In this document: positions 1-6,204 of the stretch, in pieces
How positions within the stretch are numbered: position 1 is the first letter of the stretch
How the letters are laid out: each line of letters opens with the position of its first letter
Assembly: GCA_947653505.1 (NCBI GenBank)
Contig: CANTHI010000066.1
Span: forward strand, 1 to 11,213
Length of the DNA stretch: 11,213 nucleotides
Direction: 5' to 3'
Source: an uncultured Eubacterium sp.
GTDB lineage: Bacteria > Bacillota_A > Clostridia > Lachnospirales > Lachnospiraceae
Made by a program: the position numbers and the translations under genes
Notes under the pieces: generated by a model
Database searches by the model: none
Seen by the model: the letters and a program-made list of their open reading frames with translations, nothing else
What the model was told of the DNA's origin: nothing

Positions 1-887
1 CGTTTTCTCCATTCCACCGGAGAATTTCCTGTTATCTGCTTGAAATTACGGTTAAATGTAGGTAATGAAGAATATCCACATTTATATGCAATATTTGCCA
101 CAGAATCATCTGTCTTTTTTAAAAGATCACAGGCATTTTGAATACGTACCAGATTGATGTATTCTAAAGGTTTCATGTTCATATAAAAAGAAAATACCCT
201 GCGAAAATGTGTTTCACTAATGTGGCAAAGTTCAGCCAGTTTTTCTATACGAATTGGTTCCATATAATGATCACCAATATAAGACAGCGCATCTGCTATT
301 GCTATATTGATTATTTCACTATTGCATTGCCCATCCATATCCTGCATATCAATCTGATTTTCTCTTGCAATCGCAACAAGCAAAGATGCTGCTATCCCCT
401 TTGCTTCTTCCATATAGAATTCTTTTCTTTCACGCATTATATTTAGAATCTGAAGAATTTTGTCTGAAATTCCCGGCATATTTTCCCTTCGTTGAAACAG
501 TGCCCTTGCATTAATTCTGCGCCTTATATATTCCCTCTGTTTTTCCCCGCCACATGCAGGGTATAACTCTCTCAGAAATTCTTCTACATCAAAATATAAG
601 TATTCCCAACGACTCATTGTTCCAGTATCGCTTTTTGTTAAATGCGGACAATTTTGAGGAATAATTGTAAACTGCTCTCCAACAAAACGATAATCTTCTT
701 CCCCAATTAGGATATTACCCTGCCCTTCATAACAATATCCAATTTCCATGTAATTATGAAAGTGGAGACAATCAATGCCCTCACCATAAGTCTGTATCCA
801 CTTTTCTCCTAAAAAAGCCAGAATCAAACTGCCCGGAGGCATCTGATAGTACCGGTATTCCATCCTATTTTTTTTTCTCTTCGGCAT
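1..887 (-). CDS. AraC-family transcriptional regulator, cut by the left window edge
   Basis: Translating the minus strand from ATG at 887 gives 295 open codons up to the window edge with no stop, so the gene is partial, probably lacking only a few C-terminal residues. Residues about 35-85 look like an AraC N-terminal cupin sensor (LHFHNYMEIG, then a GQG turn and IIPQNCPH). Residues about 198-295 are the AraC/XylS DNA-binding domain: first HTH at IEKLAELCHISETHFRRVF, second at SVANIAYKCGYSSLPTFNRNF, then the usual F.Q.TG.SP.EWR ending. This start has AAGGAG about 10 bases upstream. A second in-frame ATG lies at 863, beyond an A9 run. The gene is AT-rich compared with everything right of about 1400. 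The effector is unknown; a sugar or related metabolite is usual for the family. No target operon is visible in the window. Confidence 0.9.
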   Translation of the reverse strand, partial: MPKRKKNRMEYRYYQMPPGSLILAFLGEKWIQTYGEGIDCLHFHNYMEIGYCYEGQGNILIGEEDYRFVGEQFTIIPQNCPHLTKSDTGTMSRWEYLYFDVEEFLRELYPACGGEKQREYIRRRINARALFQRRENMPGISDKILQILNIMRERKEFYMEEAKGIAASLLVAIARENQIDMQDMDGQCNSEIINIAIADALSYIGDHYMEPIRIEKLAELCHISETHFRRVFSFYMNMKPLEYINLVRIQNACDLLKKTDDSVANIAYKCGYSSLPTFNRNFKQITGNSPVEWRK

Positions 888-1062
888 TTATGAATTTCTC
901 CTTAAAATATGCATCCCTTTTTTAGGCACCCCATCTTTTCATTCAATTTTAGCATTCCATTTTTTCAAGTGTTTTCAATTTCAGCCTTGTGCTATACATT
1001 TTCAAACATCATCTGACGTTTTCCATTTAATATTTTTCTTTACATTCTAACAAGTCAATGCC

Positions 1063-1093
1063 ATTATAGACTATTGGGGAACCCACCGATCAA
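1063..1093 (-). promoter_or_regulatory. Candidate promoter with 19-bp spacer, reading toward the AraC gene at 887
   Basis: On the minus strand TTGATC (1088-1093) is followed after 19 bases by a perfect TATAAT (1063-1068). The spacer holds a short dyad, TGGG-TTC-CCCA, at 1075-1085. Over-long spacers with a dyad inside are typical of MerR-controlled promoters, and a MerR-family remnant starts 20 bases away on the other strand. Transcription would give a leader of roughly 170 bases before ATG 887. The rest of 888-1112 is AT-rich with many T-runs and shows no gene. The promoter is inferred by eye. Confidence 0.4.
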
Positions 1094-1112
1094 CTTTTTT
1101 GTCGGAAATCAA

Positions 1113-1397
1113 ATGAAAGCATCTAACCTTTATTTTACAACTGGAGATTGGCAAATAAACGAATTGCGTGCAATTCGCATTCTTTAGAAACCTGGAATGT
1201 CTTTAGAAGAAATAAGACAATATATGAACAAGCGATCTCCAGAAGAATTTTCCCAAGTGATCACTCAAAAAGAAGATGAGATTGATAAAGAGATTCAAAG
1301 ATTAAAAGAGATGAAAAAATTTCTAAAACAGCAGCTGTCCCACTTATCCAGCCAGCTGTCCAGCACAGCCCCGTATTTTTCCAGTCCTCCTGCATGA
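1113..1397 (+). pseudogene. Decayed MerR-family regulator
   Basis: From ATG 1113 the frame reads MKASNLYFTTGD, a typical MerR N-terminus at the start of the first HTH helix. It jumps straight to QINELRAIRIL, meets a TAG stop at 1185-1187, then continues as KPGMSLEEIRQYMNKRSPEEF and the DEIDKEIQRLKEMKKFLK coiled-coil stretch. In intact MerR proteins about 40 or more residues (rest of the HTH, wing, and the RYY region) lie between these two parts, so the gene has lost an internal piece and gained a nonsense codon. The last 18 or so residues (after FLKQQ) are Ser/Pro-rich and not MerR-like, and may be read into unrelated DNA. An ATG at 1197 could in principle give a 66-residue peptide holding only the dimerisation helix, but it has no ribosome site. 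The original effector cannot be told. Confidence 0.75.
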
Positions 1398-1404
1398 TAT
1401 TCAC

Positions 1405-1515
1405 GCCCTAAGGGCCGCGATAGTAACGATTTGGGGCGATATGGAAAGTTTACTTCACAAAATCGCCCCACGCCTGAATTATATTCTCACGGAACGCGCA
1501 GCTGGTACGCGTTCC
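1405..1515. repeat. Structured spacer with three inverted repeats
   Basis: Three dyads sit in tandem between the MerR remnant and the HAD gene: GCCCT-A-AGGGC (1405-1415); TGGGGCGAT (1432-1440) with ATCGCCCCA (1462-1470), 21-base loop; and GGAACGCG (1491-1498) with CGCGTTCC (1508-1515), 9-base loop. The last one lies just downstream of the minus-strand HAD gene and could help end its transcription, but no clear U-run follows. It may instead be a remnant of an intergenic repeat family. Confidence 0.5.
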
Positions 1516-1536
1516 TGACCCATGAAAAGTAACCGC

Positions 1537-2370
1537 CTACACCAGCTTCATTTCCCGAAATGCATAGTAAATTCCATCTTCCCACACATTTTTGCAGATC
1601 CGGTCCGCTATCTGTCTGAGCTCTTCACATGCGTTCCCCATCGCAACGCTGATGCCTGCTGTCTGCATCATCTCATAGTCATTCATGCTGTCGCCAAACG
1701 CGATCGTATCCTTCAAATCAGCTCCGTAATGCTGGCAGATCAGACGGATCCCGCTGCCTTTGTCAATGCCTTTTGGAATAATCTCCCCGTTAAAGCAGGT
1801 ACTGCTGTCTGCGTAAGGATGCACGGCATACGTAAATCTGTCGCCCAGATATTGTTTCGTCTGCTCCACGGACGCAAGATCCCTGCTTGTAAAGCAGATT
1901 TTGTATGCGCCTTTTTTTGGATACTCGTCATACGGGCGGATTGCGATCCCTGCTTCAAGTTCCTTCTGCATGCGGATCAGTTCGGAATTGGATGCGTCTG
2001 CCTGCGCGTGCAGCAGCAATGCTTCCATCTGGGGATCGGTATAAATGCCCTCCGGCGTCTCGATCCTGCAGTACATGCCCTGTTTATGAAAGATGTCCAG
2101 ACATTCCTGTATCGTTTCTTCCGGAAGGATGCTGTCATACAGCACCCTTCCACAAACCTCTATATGACTCCCGGCACTTGCGATCACTCCGTCAAATCCT
2201 ACGTCCAGGATATCCGGTCCGATGATCGGCATGTTTCTGCCGGTGCATAAAAATACTTTGTGCCCGTTTGCACGTGCGCCGCGTATCGCCCTGCTGACAT
2301 GGTCTGACGGCGCTTTCATTTCAAAAACCAGTGTTCCGTCGATATCTAAAAAAATGAATTTCTGATTCAT
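1537..2370 (-). CDS. Cof-type HAD-IIB hydrolase (sugar-phosphate phosphatase-like)
   Basis: A 277-residue protein of normal length for the Cof/YidA type of haloacid dehalogenase phosphatases, which are cytosolic and Mg-dependent. Motif I is FLDIDGTLV (nucleophile Asp9, acid/base Asp11), motif II is the Thr of CTGR (42-45), motif III is probably Lys200, and motif IV is GDSMND (226-231), the metal ligands. The C2 cap lies between about residues 85 and 190. The start has AAGAGGA overlapping the stop codon of the PTS gene, and only 11 bases separate the two genes, so they are very likely co-transcribed and perhaps translationally coupled. The context suggests it removes phosphate from the PTS product or a downstream sugar phosphate and relieves sugar-phosphate stress. 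The family is promiscuous, so the substrate is not determined. Confidence 0.93.
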   Translation of the reverse strand: MNQKFIFLDIDGTLVFEMKAPSDHVSRAIRGARANGHKVFLCTGRNMPIIGPDILDVGFDGVIASAGSHIEVCGRVLYDSILPEETIQECLDIFHKQGMYCRIETPEGIYTDPQMEALLLHAQADASNSELIRMQKELEAGIAIRPYDEYPKKGAYKICFTSRDLASVEQTKQYLGDRFTYAVHPYADSSTCFNGEIIPKGIDKGSGIRLICQHYGADLKDTIAFGDSMNDYEMMQTAGISVAMGNACEELRQIADRICKNVWEDGIYYAFREMKLV

Positions 2371-2381
2371 ACTGATTCCTC

Positions 2382-4376
2382 TTATTTTTTATGAACAACT
2401 GCTGCCACCGTATCCGTCTGCGCGCGGCCCGGTGCAGAAAGCTCCAGCCTGCGGTCATCAGAAAGATCCGTAAAGATCATCGGGATGACCGTATCATATC
2501 CGGCTTTTTCAATCTGCGCTTTATCAAATGAGATCAGAAGCTGTCCTTTCTTTACTTTGTCACCATCCTGTACATGGGCTTCGAAAAATTTCCCCTTCAG
2601 ATTTACCGTATCCACCCCGATATGTATCAGAATCTCCGTCCCGCAGCTGCTGGTGAAGCATACGGCATGTTTCGTATCAAAGATACTTAAAATGGTTCCA
2701 TCTGCCGGTGCGTAAACGTTTCCGGACTCCGGTACAACTGCGACTCCGTCTCCCAGTACTTTATTTGCAAACGTTTCATCCTTTACCTCTTCCATCGGTA
2801 TCAGCTGCCCCTTCGCATGGGCAAAAAACAGCTCCTGCTGTGGCACATCCGCTTCCGGCCCTGCAGCTGCGGATACAGGCTCTCCGGATAAGGATCCTTC
2901 GGATACAGATGCTTCGGATAAGGATGCTTCGGATACTGATACTGCAGAAGCTGCCGCTGCATCATCCACAGTCTGATCCATAAATTTTCCCAATATCAGT
3001 GTCATAAGAAATCCGCCTGCAATTGCAACCACATGCGCAATGATATAATTCACGTATCCGTTTCCGGCAGGATCTGCCAGTGCGATTCCCGGTACTACCG
3101 TCGTTCCAAATCCAAGCGCTGCCAGATCGGTCAGATAAACCACGACACCGCCGAAAGCCCCGCCGATGCATCCGCCGATAATCGGAAAACGGTATCTTAA
3201 GTTGATTCCGAATAAAGCCGGTTCTGTAATGCCAAATAATACGGAGATAAAGCTTGGGATACACAATTCCCTGACTTTTACGTTTTTTCTGTGTCTTACC
3301 AGATATGCCAGCACCGCGCCGCCCTGTGCAATGATTGCAACGGACATTAACGGATTGATAAAATTGCGGCCCGTATCCGCCAGAAGCTGTGCTTCAATCG
3401 CTCCGAAAATATGATGCAGACCGGTAATGACCACGAGCTGCTGCAGACCGGAAAATACAGCATATCCGAATACGCCGAGATTTTGTGTCATCCATACGAG
3501 CGCGTTTGTAATGCCCGAAGACAGCCCGCGTCCTGCAGGCCCGATCAGCGTAAATAACAGCAGCGCGCCTGTCAGCGTCGTAAGCAGCGGTGATACGAGC
3601 AGCCGGATAACTTCTGGTACTTTTTTCTCAAAGAAAAGATCCAGCCTTGCGGTTACAAATCCCATCAGAAGCGCTACGATAATACCACCCTGAAAGCCGA
3701 CAAGCTCCACACCCAGCCCGAAAATACGCAGCGTTGTTACTTCCACGGTTCCCTGCGCCGCAGCATAAGCGTCTGCCAGGCTGTTGCTTAGCATAATACA
3801 GCCCATGACAATACCCAGAATCGGCCTGCCGCCAAAGCGTTTGCAGGCACTGTATGCGACTGCCAGCGGTAAAAATCCAAAAATCGCTCCGGACGAAATA
3901 TTGATCAGCCGGTTGATGCCATACAGCGTATCATTTTCTTTTACGATGTCAAAGTTGCCGAGTACACCGGAAAGTCCGGTCAGAAGCGCAGCCGCCAGAA
4001 TCCCCGGCATAATGTCTACAAACACATCCGATAATGCCTTAATGATTCTCTGCAACGGGTTCATTTTTTTATTTGCCACTGTTTTCAGATCGCTCAGGCT
4101 CATATTTTTCATATTGTTGTGCTCTGCAAACACCTCATATACGTCATTGACAAGGCCCGCTCCAAAAATAATCTGCACCTGATCGCCTGCGACGAATACT
4201 CCTTTGGCAAGATCCACATCTTCCATTGCCTTTAAATCTGCCGCGTCATTGTCTTTTAAGACGATTCTTAACCGTGTCGCGCAATGGGCTACTCCCTGAA
4301 TATTTTCCTTCCCGCCTGCGAGTTTCGTAAGCTCTATGGATATTTTTTCATACCTTTGCCGTTTGTTTGCGTCCAT
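2382..4376 (-). CDS. PTS sugar transporter EIIBCA, sucrose-type (scrA-like)
   Basis: A 664-residue one-chain PTS permease that imports and phosphorylates a sugar. The EIIB domain (about 1-85) has the phospho-cysteine in HCATRLR (Cys32). The EIIC domain (about 105-465) has about ten hydrophobic segments, ITGLHHIFGAIEAQLL and AQGGAVLAY near 318-358, and the GITEPALFG loop at 382-390. The EIIA domain (about 535-664) is of the glucose type, with His570 and phospho-His585 in ILIHIGVDT. The HHxFxAIE and AQGGA motifs resemble ScrA-type sucrose permeases more than trehalose or beta-glucoside ones; this is recognition by eye. A low-complexity Ser/Glu linker (about 470-515) joins EIIC and EIIA. Start choice: ATG 4376 has GGAGGAG 6 bases upstream (4383-4389); the in-frame ATG at 4391 has none. 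First gene of an operon with the HAD phosphatase, divergent from an AraC regulator. No sugar-phosphate hydrolase gene lies nearby. Confidence 0.93.
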   Translation of the reverse strand: MDANKRQRYEKISIELTKLAGGKENIQGVAHCATRLRIVLKDNDAADLKAMEDVDLAKGVFVAGDQVQIIFGAGLVNDVYEVFAEHNNMKNMSLSDLKTVANKKMNPLQRIIKALSDVFVDIMPGILAAALLTGLSGVLGNFDIVKENDTLYGINRLINISSGAIFGFLPLAVAYSACKRFGGRPILGIVMGCIMLSNSLADAYAAAQGTVEVTTLRIFGLGVELVGFQGGIIVALLMGFVTARLDLFFEKKVPEVIRLLVSPLLTTLTGALLLFTLIGPAGRGLSSGITNALVWMTQNLGVFGYAVFSGLQQLVVITGLHHIFGAIEAQLLADTGRNFINPLMSVAIIAQGGAVLAYLVRHRKNVKVRELCIPSFISVLFGITEPALFGINLRYRFPIIGGCIGGAFGGVVVYLTDLAALGFGTTVVPGIALADPAGNGYVNYIIAHVVAIAGGFLMTLILGKFMDQTVDDAAAASAVSVSEASLSEASVSEGSLSGEPVSAAAGPEADVPQQELFFAHAKGQLIPMEEVKDETFANKVLGDGVAVVPESGNVYAPADGTILSIFDTKHAVCFTSSCGTEILIHIGVDTVNLKGKFFEAHVQDGDKVKKGQLLISFDKAQIEKAGYDTVIPMIFTDLSDDRRLELSAPGRAQTDTVAAVVHKK
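2881..2940. repeat. Four 15-bp tandem repeats coding the EIIC-EIIA linker
   Basis: Four consecutive, slightly diverged 15-base units (type GCTTCGGATAAGGAT) fill this stretch. On the minus strand they code the five-residue units SVSEA, SLSEA, SVSEG and SLSGE at residues 480-499 of the PTS protein. The unit is a multiple of three, so copy-number changes by slippage would keep the frame and change only the length of the flexible linker. Confidence 0.85.
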
Positions 4377-4452
4377 TTCATACTCCTCCATTTACTTTGT
4401 TTTAAGGCGTATCCTGCGGCCACAGTCATTTTTACTGCCTCTTGTATTTTCT

Positions 4453-4458
4453 ATTATA
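4453..4458 (-). promoter_or_regulatory. Candidate -10 box for the PTS/HAD operon
   Basis: A perfect TATAAT on the minus strand, about 77 bases before the PTS start codon. The position 17 bases upstream (ATATAC) is a poor -35 box, which fits a promoter needing an activator such as the divergent AraC protein. Just upstream, at about 4474-4493, lies an imperfect direct repeat (ATGTATATGG / AGATATGTGA) that could be a regulator site. No convincing promoter for the plus-strand AraC gene was found in 4392-4531. Confidence 0.4.
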
Positions 4459-4523
4459 ACGTGTTAGGATCAAATGTATATGGAGATATGTGACTTTCCC
4501 ATCGAACTTTATGACCATTGGAA

Positions 4524-4675
4524 CACACGACGTAACAGTTCAGGCAGGTCTGCGCATGTGCTGCGCTGACCGTATGAAAATGTAGTGGTTGCAGGTATCC
4601 AGCCCATCGCGAAGCGATTTCTGATGGCCGGATACGTAACAGTTCAATGGGTTATCCGAACTGTTACCACACGAC
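4524..4675. repeat. 8-bp target-site duplication flanking the inserted element
   Basis: CACACGAC occurs at 4524-4531 and again at 4668-4675, exactly abutting the two ends of the 4532-4667 element. Removing the element and one copy gives a continuous pre-insertion sequence leading straight into the AraC ribosome site. An exact 8-base duplication at both borders is the mark of a transposition event. Confidence 0.85.
4532..4667. mobile_element. 136-bp non-coding MITE with GTAA ends (IS66-like)
   Basis: The element begins GTAACAGTTC and ends GAACTGTTAC, a perfect 10-bp terminal inverted repeat, and is flanked by an 8-bp duplication. It has no coding capacity. Inside are three hairpins: GGTC-T-GCGCA paired with TGCGC-T-GACC (4547-4571); a long one closed by GTATCC/GGATAC (4595-4635) with inner stem TCGC-GAA-GCGA; and a third internal copy of the end motif (4636-4645) pairing with the right end (4658-4667) over a 12-base loop. 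IS66-family transposons are known for ends starting GTAA and 8-bp duplications, so mobilisation by an IS66 transposase is likely but inferred. It sits in the leader of the AraC gene, ending 25 bases before the AraC ribosome-binding site. Confidence 0.82.
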
Positions 4676-4692
4676 CTGAATGAACGGAGAAA

Positions 4693-4698
4693 GGGAGG
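4693..4698 (+). promoter_or_regulatory. Ribosome-binding site that fixes the AraC start
   Basis: GGGAGG lies 5 bases before ATG 4704. The alternative in-frame ATG at 4680 has no such site and would place this sequence inside the coding region, so 4704 is the better start. Confidence 0.8.
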
Positions 4699-4703
4699 AT
4701 TTC

Positions 4704-5528
4704 ATGTTTGACTATCATTTTTCCAACGACTTTTACCGGAACATAGACGCAATGATCTATACATGCGGTTACGAAAGCTGTGCGCCAGGACACAGCTACG
4801 GCCCGATTTTACGCAACGGCTATCTGATTCACTATGTGCTGGGCGGTACGGGGATTTATAAGGCAAGGGGAAATATTTTCCGTCTAAAGGAAGGGGATGC
4901 ATTTTTGATCTGTCCTGAAGAACTTATCTACTACGAAGCGGATCTGCATACCCCCTGGACCTATACGTGGATCGGTATGCAGGGAATCAAAATCAAAGGC
5001 TATCTGGAACGTACGTCCCTGCCGCAGTGTCTGACCGTTCATTTCGGGCAGGATGAGGATCTGCGCCGCTGTCACGAAAAGATGGCAGACGCAGACCAGC
5101 TTTCCCGCAACCGTGATCTTGTCATGAACAGTATTTTGTATGAATATCTGTTTCTGCTGGCAGAAAGATTTCCAAATGAGCAGTACATCCCTGCCATAGA
5201 AAAGACGGGCCACGCAGAAGAGGCGCTCCGCTATCTGGAAGAGCATTACTGTGATCCTCTGACCATTCAGGACATCGCGGATCATCTGGGCTTAAACCGC
5301 TCGTATCTGCACCGGATTTTTAAAGCCTTTACCGGCGTATCCATCCAGAGCTATCTGCTGGATTACCGGATAAGACAGGCCTGCATTTTATTAAAGACGA
5401 CCCAGCTGTCCGTGCGCGCCATCGCACACTCGGTCAGCTATATCGATCCTTTGTATTTTTCCAGAATCTTCCGCCAGAAAATGGGCGTAAGCCCGAGTGA
5501 ATACCGCCAGCTCAATTCACCCCGATAA
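4704..5528 (+). CDS. AraC-family regulator, likely controlling the divergent PTS operon
   Basis: A 274-residue protein with an N-terminal AraC-type cupin (about 20-95: ILRNGYLIHYVLGGTGIY, then LKEGDAFLICPEE) that probably binds the inducer sugar, and a C-terminal AraC/XylS domain (about 170-270). The first HTH is at LTIQDIADHLGLNRSYLHRIF (186-206) and the second at SVRAIAHSVSYIDPLYFSRIF (236-256), followed by GVSPSEYRQ. The usual Gly before Tyr in the second HTH (VGY) is Ser here (VSY). It resembles MsmR/RafR-type activators of sugar operons. Divergence from the PTS/HAD operon suggests it is the local activator. Its leader is interrupted by the 136-bp MITE, which separates the gene from any promoter near the shared region. 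Its last 17 bases overlap the 3' end of the convergent P-II-like gene. Confidence 0.92.
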   Translation: MFDYHFSNDFYRNIDAMIYTCGYESCAPGHSYGPILRNGYLIHYVLGGTGIYKARGNIFRLKEGDAFLICPEELIYYEADLHTPWTYTWIGMQGIKIKGYLERTSLPQCLTVHFGQDEDLRRCHEKMADADQLSRNRDLVMNSILYEYLFLLAERFPNEQYIPAIEKTGHAEEALRYLEEHYCDPLTIQDIADHLGLNRSYLHRIFKAFTGVSIQSYLLDYRIRQACILLKTTQLSVRAIAHSVSYIDPLYFSRIFRQKMGVSPSEYRQLNSPR

Positions 5529-6204
5529 TCTCATCGACCGGAAGTGAGAGCACGATCCCGTTTGCCTTGCTCTGCATTCCGCATGCTTTATTCACCGCCT
5601 GCATAATCGCCTTTTTATTTTCTTTTTTTGCCAGTATGAGCACGACCTCCCGCTCCTGCTGGATACTGATATTCCAAAACTTCATCGCCTCTTCGCTGCC
5701 GATGCGCCGGCTGTGGAATACGGTTCCGCCCGACGCGCCCATCGGCCTTGCAGCATTCATGACTTCCTCACTAAACCCCTGATTGACAATTGCCATAATC
5801 GCACTGTATTCGTTTTCCATCTCGTCCCATTCATTCCTTCCTGATCTTTCCTCTTCCTGCACCCCGGCGCTTTCCATCAGCCGGATCATATGTCCGCTGC
5901 AGCTGGACATCGTGACGGTAAAAGCCACTCCCGTATTCGGCATCCCAAGATGCAGTGTATGGCGCAGCTTTCTTAACATCGTATCCGCCAGTGGTTTGGG
6001 CAGCATACTAAGCATCACATCTTTTTCCACGCCTCCAAGTCCCAGCATATCCATAATCTCACTGGAAGCCGTGCCCTGCGCGTGCATAATATACTGCACC
6101 GGCACCATCCCTTCCCGGTACAGTTCCTCTGCCTTATGCACCAGCTTCGGCGCGGCAATCAGAAATAACATCTGAAAAGCCTGTTTCTGATGACTGGCTG
6201 TCAT
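5512..6204 (-). CDS. Tandem P-II-like regulatory protein
   Basis: A 230-residue protein, twice the length of a usual P-II (about 112), with two ferredoxin-like P-II halves. The second half (about 131-228) is the better conserved: YSAIMAIVNQGFSEEVMNAA, then GASGGTVFHSRRIG (157-169), then FWNISIQQEREVVLILAKK (177-194) and GIVLSLPVDEIIG. The first half (about 8-110) follows the same plan (FLIAAPKLVHKAEELYREG, then KDVMLSMLPKPLAD, then GVAFTVTMSSCSG) but is diverged. The GlnB uridylylation Tyr and its T-loop motif are not seen. The ATG overlaps the stop codon of the DUF1538 gene (ATGA), with GGAGG just upstream, so translation is coupled and the product probably binds or regulates that transporter. 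The effector (nucleotide or other) is unknown. Its 3' end overlaps the AraC gene by 17 bases. Confidence 0.88.
   Translation of the reverse strand: MTASHQKQAFQMLFLIAAPKLVHKAEELYREGMVPVQYIMHAQGTASSEIMDMLGLGGVEKDVMLSMLPKPLADTMLRKLRHTLHLGMPNTGVAFTVTMSSCSGHMIRLMESAGVQEEERSGRNEWDEMENEYSAIMAIVNQGFSEEVMNAARPMGASGGTVFHSRRIGSEEAMKFWNISIQQEREVVLILAKKENKKAIMQAVNKACGMQSKANGIVLSLPVDEIIGVN

Noticed and set aside
868..876. Frameshift at the T9 run in the AraC gene near 887
   Set aside because: The frame through the run is open and continues into the cupin domain, and the run lies in the non-conserved first nine residues, so there is no evidence of a broken gene.
1522..2250. A 242-codon plus-strand open frame
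   Set aside because: It lies antisense to the HAD phosphatase, whose catalytic motifs are all intact; the composition is Cys/His-rich and not protein-like.
5483..5494. GGGC-GTAA-GCCC hairpin near the end of the AraC gene as a terminator
   Set aside because: Only a 4-bp stem, inside coding sequence, with no T-run after it on either strand.
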